Source: Mycobacterium sp. E3251 (GTDB lineage: Bacteria; Actinomycetota; Actinomycetes; Mycobacteriales; Mycobacteriaceae). Taken from it: a DNA stretch of 64,000 bases. Below, one piece after another: positions 47,011 to 58,280 of this stretch. The stretch covers positions 1 to 64,000 of the forward strand of contig NZ_LZJF01000120.1 of the NCBI RefSeq assembly GCF_001666835.1, in the 5' to 3' direction. Below the pieces are notes generated by a model that did not search any database, had not been told where the DNA came from, and saw only the letters and a program-made list of their open reading frames with translations. The translations under genes and the position numbers were made by a program. Each line of letters begins with the position of its first letter. The first letter of the stretch is position 1.

Positions 47011-49644
47011 CTAACGCCGAAGGCGGATTCTCCACCGCACAAAACCGGCATAGAACAGCGACAACGCCGCGAGCATGCCCATGTCGAGCAGCCAGACCTT
47101 CGACGTGTGCTGCCAGAACCGGTCCTGGGACAGCAGCGAATCGGGCACCAGGTGCCGCAGATCGACCGTCGACGCCGCCGCGGCGTAGCCCCACCGCGCC
47201 GGCATCCCGAACGACAGCTGGTCCAGCCCGAGGCGGCCGGTCACGGGAACCATTCCGCCGCACAGCACCAGCTGGGCCATGACCGTCACCACGAACAGCG
47301 GCATGATCTGCTCGCTGGAGCGGACCAGCGACGAAATCGCCAGGCCGAGAATCGCCGAGGCCACACAGGTCGCCGCGACGGTGGCGAACAGTTCGACGGT
47401 CGCCCCGAGGGTGGAATGGCCGAGCAGGACGGCGCCGCGCGCCGGCGCGCTCTTGCCGATCACCACGATCGCGGTGATGATCGCCGACTGCAGGACCGCG
47501 AACCCGCAGTACACGGCGGTCTTCGCGAGCAGGTAGGCCGTGGTCGACAGCCCGACCGCTTGCTCGCGCTGAAAGATGGGGCGTTCGCCGACCAGGTCGC
47601 GGATCGTCAGCGCGGTACCCATGAACGCCGCGGCCGGCATCAGCAGGGCCAGGATCTGCGCCGCCTCGTCGGGCGTCCCCGCGTTCGCGCCGGGCAGATG
47701 GAATCCGTTGCCGCCGGGAACGGTCAGGGACAGCGAGCCCAGGATGAACGGCAACAACGCCAGGAAGACGAAGTACGCCCGGTCGGCGACCACCAGGCGG
47801 ATCTGCCGGCGGGCGACCGTCGAAATCTGGCGCCGCACACTGGTATGCACCGGTTCGCCCAGGGCGCCGGGCTCATCGGCCCTGTCCGGCACCAGTTTCT
47901 GCGGCCGCTTCTCGGCGTCACGTTGCTCCACGAAGCGCCGGTTGGCCTCATCGGGGTCGGCGCCCACCTTCGTGAAGATCTTCGCCCAGTTGGTGGTTCC
48001 CATGGCCTCGCCGATCTGATCCGGCGGGCCGCAGTAGGCCGTCTTGCCGCCCGGGGCCACCAGCAGCAGCTGATCGCAGGTCTCCAGGTAGGACAGCATG
48101 TGCGTTACCACGATCACCACGCGACCGGCGTCGGCCAGCTGCCGCAGCATCATCATGACCTGGTGGTCGAGCGCCGGATCGAGGCCGGAGGTCGGCTCGT
48201 CGAGGATCAACAGCGACGGGCCGGTGAGCAGCTCGAGCGCCACCGAGGCGCGCTTGCGCTGACCGCCGGACAGCTTGTCCACCCGGGTTTCGGCGTGCTT
48301 GGTCAGGTCGAGCTCTTCGAGGACCTGAGCGACGATTTTCGCCCGGTCGGATTTGCTGGTGTCGGGCGGTAGGCGCAGTTCGGCGGCGTAGCCGAGGGCC
48401 TGGTTGATGGTCAGCTGCCGGTGCACCACGTCGTCCTGCGGGACCATGCCGATGCGGCTGCGCAACGACGCGTATTCGGCGTGAATGTCGTGGCCCTCGA
48501 ACGTAACCGAGCCGGAGCTGGGGGTGGTGTAGCCGGCGATGAGCCTGGCCAGGGTGCTCTTTCCGGCCCCCGATCCGCCGATGACGGCGGTCAGCGTGCC
48601 CGGCCGCGCGATCAGCGAGATGTCGTCCAGGAGTTGTTTGCCGTTGTCGACGACGTAGCGGACGTTGCGCACCTCCAGGCCGCCGGTGCGCGTCGCGGCC
48701 TCGCTGCGTGGGGTCAGGGTGCCGTCGCGGAAAACGAGGTCGACGTTGCCGATGGTGACGACGTCGTCGTCGGACAGGATCGCCGACCCGACCCGGGTGC
48801 CGTTGACGAACGTTCCGTTGATGCTGTTGTCCCGGATTTCGGTGCCCAGCGGCGTCCGCACCAACGTCGCATGCCGCCGTGAGGCCAACACGTCGGAGAC
48901 CACGATGTCGTTCTCCGCGGCGCGCCCGATCGTCATGGCGCCCGGGCTGCCCGCGGCGGCCGACGAGCGCGGTGAAAGCAACTTCACAAACCGCGTAGCG
49001 AGGTTCGACACGTCGGCCGTCTTGGCGTCGACCACGGTGAGTTCGGCCGGCGGCGTCGCGACCGGCTGAGGCGCCGGGGCGTGCACGACGGTCAGCTCGT
49101 CGGGTGGTGTGCCGCGCGGCACGTTCGGGGGCGGCGGTGGCGCCTGGCGTGGCGGCGAAATCGGCTGCCTGTGCGGCGAATTCGGCGATCCCGCCGGCCT
49201 GGGCGGCAGCGGTCGCGGCCGGACCGGCGGCCGCGTGGGATTCGTCCGCTCGGGAAGCGCCGACCACGCCAGCGTCGGCGGACCGGCCTCGGGGCTCGGC
49301 CGCGTCCTGCCCGGCCGGTTGGTGTAGCCCTGCTGCGGTCCGACGGCGAACGTCAGCCGGGGTCCCCGCGGATTGCCGACGTGAATGCTCTGGCCGTCGT
49401 GGATGTCGATGACCGGCATCCGGTAGCCGTTGAGATAGGTGCCGTTCAGCGACCCGTTGTCTATTGCCAGCCAGCGGCCCTGGTCGAAACGCAGGATCAG
49501 GTGTGCACGCGAGATCCGTGGATCGGCGATCCGCACGTCGGCCTCGACGTCGCGGCCGATGACCACCTCGTGGCCGGCCGCGAAGGATCGTTGGGACCCG
49601 TCGTGCCTAATCGTCAGGATGGGCGGGGCGGGTCGGGTCACCAC
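47011..49644 (-). CDS. ABC exporter with two FHA domains (Rv1747-like)
   Basis: An 877-residue half-transporter. FHA1 is at about 25-90 (VVIGRDVEADVRIADPRISR, DNGSLNGTYLNG) and FHA2 at about 235-300 (IGRAAENDIVVSD, DNSINGTFVNG), separated by a Pro-rich linker (about 110-210). The ATPase has Walker A GGSGAGKST (about 356-364), signature LSGGQRKRASVALELL and Walker B LLILDEPTSGLDP. A C-terminal ABC2-type membrane domain has six helices (from about 640). The layout matches Rv1747, a PknF substrate linked to phosphatidylinositol mannoside export. The linker holds the motif TPP(D/A)ELTVV twice (179-187, 197-205), possible phospho-threonine docking sites for the FHA domains (inferred). The partner kinase is divergent, 199 bases away. 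Confidence 0.92.
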   Translation of the reverse strand: MVTRPAPPILTIRHDGSQRSFAAGHEVVIGRDVEADVRIADPRISRAHLILRFDQGRWLAIDNGSLNGTYLNGYRMPVIDIHDGQSIHVGNPRGPRLTFAVGPQQGYTNRPGRTRPSPEAGPPTLAWSALPERTNPTRPPVRPRPLPPRPAGSPNSPHRQPISPPRQAPPPPPNVPRGTPPDELTVVHAPAPQPVATPPAELTVVDAKTADVSNLATRFVKLLSPRSSAAAGSPGAMTIGRAAENDIVVSDVLASRRHATLVRTPLGTEIRDNSINGTFVNGTRVGSAILSDDDVVTIGNVDLVFRDGTLTPRSEAATRTGGLEVRNVRYVVDNGKQLLDDISLIARPGTLTAVIGGSGAGKSTLARLIAGYTTPSSGSVTFEGHDIHAEYASLRSRIGMVPQDDVVHRQLTINQALGYAAELRLPPDTSKSDRAKIVAQVLEELDLTKHAETRVDKLSGGQRKRASVALELLTGPSLLILDEPTSGLDPALDHQVMMMLRQLADAGRVVIVVTHMLSYLETCDQLLLVAPGGKTAYCGPPDQIGEAMGTTNWAKIFTKVGADPDEANRRFVEQRDAEKRPQKLVPDRADEPGALGEPVHTSVRRQISTVARRQIRLVVADRAYFVFLALLPFILGSLSLTVPGGNGFHLPGANAGTPDEAAQILALLMPAAAFMGTALTIRDLVGERPIFQREQAVGLSTTAYLLAKTAVYCGFAVLQSAIITAIVVIGKSAPARGAVLLGHSTLGATVELFATVAATCVASAILGLAISSLVRSSEQIMPLFVVTVMAQLVLCGGMVPVTGRLGLDQLSFGMPARWGYAAAASTVDLRHLVPDSLLSQDRFWQHTSKVWLLDMGMLAALSLFYAGFVRWRIRLRR

Positions 49645-49843
49645 TCAAGTATCGGTGCGCCCGGTGAGTGGTCTCTATTGGGATCGCCTGTGATTTCGCT
49701 ATGTTTCGAGGCCGCCACTCATAACCGGTTCATAGCTTGCGGAGACGAATGCCCCACCGCGATCCGGCATGATCTAGACGTAAGGGGGTGCAGGCCCAAT
49801 CGCGAAGCCCTGATGGGCGAAGGACGAGGGGGCGAAGCCATAG
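49645..49843. promoter_or_regulatory. divergent promoter region, FHA-ABC exporter / PknF-like kinase
   Basis: A 199-base gap that must hold both promoters. A GAGGGGG tract at 49826-49832 lies upstream of the kinase ATG (11 bases), a weak ribosome binding site. AT-rich TATTGGG and GCTATG hexamers near 49677 and 49698 could be promoter elements, but none stands out. Confidence 0.3.
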
Positions 49844-51889
49844 ATGGATGAACACAAGGGGACTACCCGGCGCATCGGCGCCGGGCGGCGGCTGCTGAGC
49901 AACCCGCGTCAGGCCGGTGCGGCGGTGCGCGCGGGCTTTCAGTCGCTGCCCGCGGTGACGATCTCCCATGTGTTCCGCCGCGTTCCTCCGGTCAGCTCGA
50001 CCCCGAGCGTCGAGCCCGGGGCCGCGCGGCAGGCCGACGGGTCCCGCCCGTCGATAACCGGCGGGGCACCGTTCGCGGGCTACACGATCCTGCGGCAGCT
50101 GGGCGCCGGGGGCATGGCCGAGGTGTATCTGGCACTGCACCCCCGGTTGCCGCGTCGCGACGTGATCAAGGTGCTGGCGGAGGCGGTCACGGCCGATCCC
50201 GAATTCCGCGAAAGGTTCAACCGCGAGGCCGACCTCGCCGCGACGCTGTGGCATCCCCACATCGTCGGCGTGCACGACCGCGGCGAATTCAACGGCCACC
50301 TCTGGATTTCCATGGACTACGTCGAGGGCACCGACGCCTCCCGGCTGGTGAAAGAGCGCTATCACGACGGGATGCCGATCCGGGAGGTGTGCGGCATCGT
50401 CCAGGCCGTCGCGGGCGCCCTCGACTACGCCCACGACCGCGGGCTGCTGCACCGCGACGTCAAACCGGCCAACATCCTGCTCACCCATCCGGAAGGCGGG
50501 GAACGCCGAATCCTGTTGGCGGACTTCGGTGTCGCGCGTCACCTGGGCGACATCAGCGGGATCACCGAGACCAATGTCGCGGTGGGGACGGTGGCCTATG
50601 CCGCCCCAGAACAGTTGACGGGATCCAACATCGACGGGCGGGCGGACCAATACGCCTTGGCCGCAACGGCTTTCCATCTACTCACCGGCACGCCGCCGTT
50701 TCAGCACTCGAATCCGATCGCGGTGATCAGCCAGCACCTGCACGAGGAGCCGCCCCGGCTCAGCGATTACCGCCCGGAGCTGGCGCATCTCGATGAGGTG
50801 TTCCGCCGGGCCCTGGCCAAGCGGCCAGGGGACAGGTTCGAGCGGTGCCGCGCGTTTGCCGCCGCCGTCAGCGAGCGGTCTGACGACGTCGCCGAAGCCG
50901 GTCCCCGAACCGCGGCGTTGACGGCCGGGCAGCGCGGCCCGCGCGCCGTCGCGGCGGCGATGAACCACCGGTTCTCCGCACGGGCGCGGTGGGCGGTCGG
51001 GCTGGTGTGCGCGATGCTCATCGCCGTGGCAGCCACCTGGTCGGTGCTGTACTCGTTCGAGCCCGATACCCCGCCGGCCAACCCGGCCCTCGCGTCGAAG
51101 CCGTCCGTCCCCGCGCCGAGTGCCGCGCCGGCCGGCCCCGGCGGACCGGTGCTCAACGGGAGCTACAAACTGGACTACGACCAGAGCAAGCGGACCACCA
51201 ACGGCGTCGCCATCCGCCACGACGGCCCCGCCACCGGCTGGTGGGCCTTCCGTTCGGCGTGCACCGCCAGCGGATGCGCGGCCACCGGGACCCGGCTGGA
51301 CAACGCCACCCACCAAACGGCCGACGGGGGCAAGACGGACACGCTGCACTTCGTCGGCGGCTACTGGCAGGGCGCCCCCCAGCAGGACCGGCTGAGCTGC
51401 ACCCAACCCAACAGCCAGATCGGGGCCACCCAGCAGGAGACCCTGGCCTGGTCGCTGGCGCCCCAGGCCGACGGCACCCTGCGCGGCACCGTGACCGAGA
51501 CCGTGCTCAGCAACGAATGCGGCGCCCAGGGCGCGGTGGTGCGGGTGCCGGTGGTGGCGACCCGGGTCGGCGACGTGCCGGCCGGCGTGAACCTGAGCGA
51601 CCCCGCCCAGGCCATCAGCACCTCGACGGCCGCGTCGGCCCCGGCGCCGCCAGTGCTCGGCGGGTTGTGCGGCGACACCGGCAAGCTGGCCTACGACCCC
51701 ACCAACAGCGAGCAGATCGTCTGCGAGGGCAACAGCTGGGCCAAGGCGCCGATCACCATGGGCGTGCACGCCTCCGGCAGCTCGTGCGACCGTCCCGGCA
51801 CTTCGGTGTTCGCGATGACCACCTCTAACGACGGCTATCTGCTGCAGTGCGACCCCGTCACCCGGACCTGGACGCGTCCCGCGGGATAG
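49844..51889 (+). CDS. PknF-like transmembrane Ser/Thr protein kinase
   Basis: A 681-residue receptor kinase. The cytosolic kinase domain (about 78-345) has the glycine loop [11 protein letters not shown], the lysine in RDVIKVLAE (Lys109), catalytic [10 protein letters not shown] (Asp205), ADFGVAR (Asp227), AYAAPEQL and [18 protein letters not shown]. One transmembrane helix is at about 384-404. The extracellular part (405-681) has a Pro/Ala-rich stalk and a cysteine-containing domain ([49 protein letters not shown]) that may sense a ligand. The 75-residue extension before the kinase is unusual; the true start could be nearer residue 70. It is divergent from the FHA-ABC exporter, as PknF is next to Rv1747 in M. 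tuberculosis, although here the pair sits at another place. Confidence 0.92.
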   Translation: MDEHKGTTRRIGAGRRLLSNPRQAGAAVRAGFQSLPAVTISHVFRRVPPVSSTPSVEPGAARQADGSRPSITGGAPFAGYTILRQLGAGGMAEVYLALHPRLPRRDVIKVLAEAVTADPEFRERFNREADLAATLWHPHIVGVHDRGEFNGHLWISMDYVEGTDASRLVKERYHDGMPIREVCGIVQAVAGALDYAHDRGLLHRDVKPANILLTHPEGGERRILLADFGVARHLGDISGITETNVAVGTVAYAAPEQLTGSNIDGRADQYALAATAFHLLTGTPPFQHSNPIAVISQHLHEEPPRLSDYRPELAHLDEVFRRALAKRPGDRFERCRAFAAAVSERSDDVAEAGPRTAALTAGQRGPRAVAAAMNHRFSARARWAVGLVCAMLIAVAATWSVLYSFEPDTPPANPALASKPSVPAPSAAPAGPGGPVLNGSYKLDYDQSKRTTNGVAIRHDGPATGWWAFRSACTASGCAATGTRLDNATHQTADGGKTDTLHFVGGYWQGAPQQDRLSCTQPNSQIGATQQETLAWSLAPQADGTLRGTVTETVLSNECGAQGAVVRVPVVATRVGDVPAGVNLSDPAQAISTSTAASAPAPPVLGGLCGDTGKLAYDPTNSEQIVCEGNSWAKAPITMGVHASGSSCDRPGTSVFAMTTSNDGYLLQCDPVTRTWTRPAG

Positions 51890-52036
51890 CGGCTGTCGGA
51901 ACCAATAGGCGCTTCTCGGATTTGATATCGCCCGCGCTATCGAGTTCGGGAATCGTCTTGTCCTTCCAACTCGGTGACCCATGTGACGGATGTGGCTGCG
52001 CTCGCCCGGCACGGGACACTTGTCGGTGGACGGTTC

Positions 52037-52042
52037 TACCCT
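52037..52042 (+). promoter_or_regulatory. -10-like hexamer for uvrB (leaderless placement)
   Basis: TACCCT ends six bases before the uvrB ATG at 52049, with no Shine-Dalgarno. The 159-base stretch between the kinase and uvrB (51890-52048) otherwise shows no LexA-type box that I could find. Confidence 0.45.
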
Positions 52043-52048
52043 GGTGGC

Positions 52049-54214
<2,166 letters not shown>

Positions 54215-54259
54215 GTTTGCTGGCAGCGGATCTCGGATCGTCACTCTCGCGACACCCCA

Positions 54260-54265
54260 TACGGT
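54260..54265 (+). promoter_or_regulatory. -10-like hexamer for the MFS gene (leaderless placement)
   Basis: TACGGT ends six bases before GTG 54272; TAGAGG at 54265-54270 is a competing reading. No Shine-Dalgarno is seen. Confidence 0.35.
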
Positions 54266-54271
54266 AGAGGG

Positions 54272-55681
54272 GTGACCGACACCGCGACCGTCACCGGCGG
54301 CTGGGATCAGCTGCTGGGAGCCAGGTACCTGAGGACTTCCATCCTGCTGGCCGGCGGAGTGGCCCTGTACGCCACCAACGAGTTCCTGACCACCAGCTTG
54401 TTGCCGAACACCATCGCCGAAATCGGCGGCAGCCGGCTGTACGCCTGGGTGACGACTTTGTACCTGGTCGGGTCGGTGGTGGCCGCGGCGATGGTCAATC
54501 CGATGCTGCTGCGCGCGGGGGCGCGCTCGTCCTACCTGACCGGACTCGCCGTGTTCGGTGTCTCCAGCCTGGTTTGCGCGGCGGCGCCGAACATGCAGGT
54601 TTTGATAGCTGGGCGTGCCCTGCAGGGCGTGGCCGGTGGGCTGCTGGCCGGCCTCGGGTACGCCGTGATCAATTCCGCCCTGCCGCGCGTGCTGTGGACG
54701 CGTGGCTCGGCACTGGTGTCGGCGATGTGGGGCGTGGCGACGGTGGTCGGCCCCACGACGGGTGGCCTGTTCGCGCAGCTCGGCCTGTGGCGCTGGGCCT
54801 TCGTGGCGATGGCGGTGCTCACGGGCCTGATGGCCATGTTGGTGCCGGTCGCGCTGGCCCGCGTCGAGCCCAGCACCGCCATCCCGTCGAAGAAGGTGCC
54901 GGTGCGGTCGCTGCTGCTGATCGGTGCGGCGGCACTGGCGGTCAGCGTCGCCCAGATTCCACACAACACGCTGGCGACGTTCGCGTTGCTCGCCGCAGGC
55001 ATCGCGCTGGTGGGGGTGTTCGTGGTCGTCGACTGGCGGACGCACGCGGCGATATTGCCGCCCAGCGTGTTCGGTCCGGGGCCGTTGAAGTGGATCTACC
55101 TGACCATGGGTGCGCTGATGGGCGCCGCGATGGTGAACACCTACGTGCCGCTGTTCGGGCAGCGGTTGGCGCACCTGACCCCGATCGCGGCCGGGTTCCT
55201 GGGAGCCGCGCTGGCGCTCGGCTGGACGGTGAGCGAGATCGTCAGCGCGTCGCTGGAGAGCCCGCGCTCGATCAGGCTGGTGATCGTGGCGGCGCCGATC
55301 GTCGCCGCCTCCGGCCTGGCCCTGGCCGCGGTGGCAAGGCGCGGCGACACGTCGCCCTGGACGGCCGCGCTGTGGGCCGTGGCGCTGCTGGTGGCCGGGA
55401 CCGGGATCGGTATGGCCTGGCCGCATTTGTCGGCGCGCGCGATGGCCTCGGTCGACGATCCGGCCGAGGGCAGCGCCGCCTCCGCGGCCATCAACACCGT
55501 CCAGCTGATCTCCGCGGCGATCGCCGCCGGTTTGGCCGGGGTGGTGGTCAACACCGCCAAGGGCGGCGACGGGATGGCGGCGCACTGGCTGTTCACGGTT
55601 TTCACCGCGCTGAGCGCCGCCGGTGTGGCGGTCTCCTACCGCGCGACCCGCGGCGTGCGCGAGGCGCTGCCGATCGGCTAG
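54272..55681 (+). CDS. major facilitator superfamily transporter (Rv1634-like efflux)
   Basis: A 469-residue polytopic protein with about 12-14 hydrophobic helices, of the MFS drug-efflux type. Early segments are NTIAEIGGSRLYAWVTTLYL, like the motif D region of DHA2 transporters, and RALQGVAGGLLAGLGYAVIN with the G-rich motif; SAMWGVATVVGPTTGGLFAQ is typical of motif C (antiporters). Rv1634 has been reported as a fluoroquinolone efflux pump; I infer export of small hydrophobic compounds here. GTG 54272 lies six bases after a TACGGT hexamer, so the transcript is probably leaderless. It converges on the mgtC-like gene with a 12-base gap. Confidence 0.9.
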   Translation: MTDTATVTGGWDQLLGARYLRTSILLAGGVALYATNEFLTTSLLPNTIAEIGGSRLYAWVTTLYLVGSVVAAAMVNPMLLRAGARSSYLTGLAVFGVSSLVCAAAPNMQVLIAGRALQGVAGGLLAGLGYAVINSALPRVLWTRGSALVSAMWGVATVVGPTTGGLFAQLGLWRWAFVAMAVLTGLMAMLVPVALARVEPSTAIPSKKVPVRSLLLIGAAALAVSVAQIPHNTLATFALLAAGIALVGVFVVVDWRTHAAILPPSVFGPGPLKWIYLTMGALMGAAMVNTYVPLFGQRLAHLTPIAAGFLGAALALGWTVSEIVSASLESPRSIRLVIVAAPIVAASGLALAAVARRGDTSPWTAALWAVALLVAGTGIGMAWPHLSARAMASVDDPAEGSAASAAINTVQLISAAIAAGLAGVVVNTAKGGDGMAAHWLFTVFTALSAAGVAVSYRATRGVREALPIG

Positions 55682-55693
55682 CCCGCGCTGAGC

Positions 55694-56413
55694 TCAGTCG
55701 GGGTTGTCGGCGGTCTGCAAGACCGCGACCACCCCGTCGACGTCGCCGAAGACTTGTCGTGCGTTCGCGATCTTGGCGCCCGACAACGTCATCGTCACCC
55801 GGACCTCGCCGTCGTCGATGTCGTGGGCATCCGCGTCGAGCTCGGTGAGCTGCCAGTTGCGCTGCCCGCAGATCCGCAACACCTCCCGCAGCATGCCGCG
55901 GCCGTTTTCGTAGATGATCTGCACCCGCACCGTGCCGCGCAGCTGGGCGGTCAGGCGGCCCTCGACCGCCTTGAACACCAGCGCACTGACGAAGTGCAGG
56001 GCCACGACGGCGATGGCGAGCAGCAGCAAGCCGGCGCCCACCGCCATGCCGACCGCGGCCGACTCCCAGACCGCGGCCGCCGTCGTGAGCCCGTGCACCG
56101 CGCCGCGCCGGGTGATGATGATGCCCGCGCCCAAAAAGCCGATGCCGGAAACGATTTGGGCCGCGACGCGAGACGGGTCCAGCACGATCGTGCCGCTCGA
56201 CAGGACGTCGGCGAAGCCGTACTTACTGACCAGCATGATCAGCGCCGCCGAGGTCCCGACGATCGTCTGGGTGCGCAATCCGGCGCTCTTGCCCTGGATG
56301 GTGCGTTCCAGGCCGATGAGCGTGGTCAACCCGAAGGCGACGAACAGTTCGACGAGGTGGCGGACACCTTGTACGTTGCCGCCCAGCAGCGGCGCGGCCA
56401 GCCAACTCTGCAT
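55694..56413 (-). CDS. mgtC: MgtC/SapB-family membrane protein
   Basis: A 239-residue protein with five hydrophobic helices (to about 150) and a C-terminal ACT-like cytosolic domain (about 160-239). Family motifs are FGLTTLIGLERTIQGKSAGLRT (in outline), VSGIGFLGAGIIITRRGAVH and GLTTAAAVWESAAVGMAVG. MgtC helps intracellular pathogens to grow in macrophages at low magnesium, acting on ATP synthase and pH. M. tuberculosis has an mgtC elsewhere (Rv1811), so this may be a second copy or a moved one; I cannot tell from the window. It lies between the MFS gene and the mannosyltransferase gene, which I recall as adjacent in M. tuberculosis. No magnesium-sensing leader was recognised. Confidence 0.9.
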   Translation of the reverse strand: MQSWLAAPLLGGNVQGVRHLVELFVAFGLTTLIGLERTIQGKSAGLRTQTIVGTSAALIMLVSKYGFADVLSSGTIVLDPSRVAAQIVSGIGFLGAGIIITRRGAVHGLTTAAAVWESAAVGMAVGAGLLLLAIAVVALHFVSALVFKAVEGRLTAQLRGTVRVQIIYENGRGMLREVLRICGQRNWQLTELDADAHDIDDGEVRVTMTLSGAKIANARQVFGDVDGVVAVLQTADNPD

Positions 56414-56465
56414 ACCCGTTCAACTACCCAACAATTGGCGGTTCACGCCGTCGGCAAAGCGGCAA

Positions 56466-58037
56466 TCACCGCGTGGACTTCACCACCTGCGAGTAATGGA
56501 ACTGCCAACGTTCGACAATGCGGAAACCGAGATAACTCGGGAACCGATAAGCCGGGGCGCGCCCGAATGCAGGTCCCGGCGGCAATGACGGTCCGGATTG
56601 ATGATCGGGCAACGACGTTTCTTTATTGGTAATTGTCCAGATCGCGGGGCATTTGTTGATTTTGGCCGTCGTCAGCCACACGGCGACGTGTCCGTCCCAT
56701 AGCGACCCCACCTTCGGCCCGTAGGCGCCGCGTTCGACATCGATGAGTGACCGGAACGCCGCGGGCCGGGTGGCCAGCAGGGCGCGGATCGGCCCGGGCC
56801 GCCACGGCACGGTGTTGTCCACCAGCAGGCAGTCACCGGGCGCGGCGTGGGAGCTGATCAGATCGGCCACCTGGCTGTAGTCCCAGCCCTCCTTGGCGTA
56901 CGGCCAGCGCTGGATGAACAGGTAGTTCGGCACCGCGGCAACGGCGCAGGCCAGCACCACTCCGGCGATGGGCCAGGGTTTGCGGGCGATCGTGACGATG
57001 CAAAGGGCAAGGACCACGGCCATCGCGGGCGCGGTGAAGATCAGATAGCGCGGGTAGTAGATCGGCTCGCCGACGGCCGAATAGATGACCACGAGCGCGG
57101 TGGGGATGACCAGCCACGCGGAGCAGATGATCAGGAGCCGGCGCGTGTCGCCGGTGGGGGGCCGGACACCGGCCAGCCGGGCCGCGACCGCCGCCACGAT
57201 GAGCACGGCGGACAGAATGGCGAACGGGACGCTGTGGTCGAAATACTGGCGCAGGATGATGTCGAACGCGTAATGCCAGCTGACCGGGTAAATCCAGTTG
57301 ACCTGCCATACCTGCGCGTGGGCGAACACGATGAACGGCACCATGGCCGCGACCGCCACGGATGAGGTGATCGCCCACCGAATAACCGCGGATTTGCGCG
57401 CCTTCTCGGGCGTCAATAGCGGCACCATCACGGCGTAAACCGGTACCAACAGCACCATGTTCAGATTGAGCAGAATCGCGAGCATCAAGGCCAGCGCGTA
57501 GCCAACCCACAATCGAAGTCCGTTGCGCCGGGCGGCGGCGACGAGCAATACGGTCAGCCAGACCGCCGCCGCGGCCGCGAAGGCGTAGGGGCGCGCCTCC
57601 ATGCCCGCCCAGGTGGTGCGCGGCAGGATGGCGAACATGACGCCGGCGCACACCGCGGCCGGACGTGTCGAAAACTGCCTGGTGAAGACGGTGACGCCCG
57701 CCGCGGCGGCGCCCACCGCCAGGGCGCTGGGCGCTCGCGACCAGAACTCAGTCGGCGGGAACAGCGCGAACCAACCGTGCATCAGCAGGTAATACAGCCC
57801 GTGCACGGCATCGATGTGGCCCAGCAGCCGCCACAGCTCCGCCAGCGTCCGGCTCCCGGCGGCCGAGATCGTCGCCCCCTCGTCGAACCACAGGGAGGGC
57901 CTACACGCCCACGCGCCGCTGACCACGGCCGCGAACACGGCGATCGCCCACGGGTCGAGCAACCGCCCCGGCGAACGCGCCGGCGCGGTTTCTGCGACTC
58001 GGTCCGCGACGCGCTGCTCGACGGTGGGCATGGACAT
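56466..58037 (-). CDS. GT-C membrane mannosyltransferase-like protein (Rv1635c-like)
   Basis: A 523-residue glycosyltransferase of the GT-C fold with about ten or eleven membrane helices. The first extracytoplasmic loop carries the catalytic-type acidic pair in RPSLWFDEGATISAAGSR (DE, about 47-48); further loops carry HIDAVHGLYYLLMHGW, ARPYAF and YYPRYLIF. The C-terminal 120 residues form an outside domain. Position matches Rv1635c, reported to add the first mannose cap to lipoarabinomannan using a polyprenyl-phosphate mannose donor; that role is inferred here. ATG 58037 and ATG 58031 are both possible. It is divergent from the universal stress gene. Confidence 0.88.
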   Translation of the reverse strand: MSMPTVEQRVADRVAETAPARSPGRLLDPWAIAVFAAVVSGAWACRPSLWFDEGATISAAGSRTLAELWRLLGHIDAVHGLYYLLMHGWFALFPPTEFWSRAPSALAVGAAAAGVTVFTRQFSTRPAAVCAGVMFAILPRTTWAGMEARPYAFAAAAAVWLTVLLVAAARRNGLRLWVGYALALMLAILLNLNMVLLVPVYAVMVPLLTPEKARKSAVIRWAITSSVAVAAMVPFIVFAHAQVWQVNWIYPVSWHYAFDIILRQYFDHSVPFAILSAVLIVAAVAARLAGVRPPTGDTRRLLIICSAWLVIPTALVVIYSAVGEPIYYPRYLIFTAPAMAVVLALCIVTIARKPWPIAGVVLACAVAAVPNYLFIQRWPYAKEGWDYSQVADLISSHAAPGDCLLVDNTVPWRPGPIRALLATRPAAFRSLIDVERGAYGPKVGSLWDGHVAVWLTTAKINKCPAIWTITNKETSLPDHQSGPSLPPGPAFGRAPAYRFPSYLGFRIVERWQFHYSQVVKSTR

Positions 58038-58117
58038 GATGCTTGTCACTGTAAAGCGCAATCGCGGGGCCGGCTCACAAATCGCGCCCCGCACATTAGC
58101 CCCAGGCGTCCGCATTC

Positions 58118-58150
58118 CGCGAAAAGCTGCGTTATGCAACGCTTTCCGCG
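58118..58150. promoter_or_regulatory. imperfect hairpin in the divergent gap before the stress-protein gene
   Basis: Left arm at 58118-58133 and right arm at 58138-58150 pair around an ATGC loop: CGCGAAAAGC and GTT on the left against AACGC and TTTCCGCG on the right, with one mismatch and a three-base bulge. It is in the 285-base gap between the mannosyltransferase-like gene and the stress-protein gene (58038-58322). It could be an operator or an RNA structure; no other feature was recognised in the left half of the gap. Confidence 0.4.
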
Positions 58151-58280
58151 TAGGGCCTGAGCATTTGATTGTTTTGCCATCGGCGATATTGTCCGCCCGC
58201 GCAGCGCAGCCCCGCAAATTATCGACACGCCGCGCCACGCGGTGTCGCTAATCTGTTCCCTCTGCAACGGGCAAACGCGA

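Noticed and set aside
51974-52048. N-terminal extension of uvrB from an upstream ATG
   Set aside because: The extra 25 residues cover the likely -10 hexamer and do not fit the family; ATG 52049 begins the normal MAFATEHP start.
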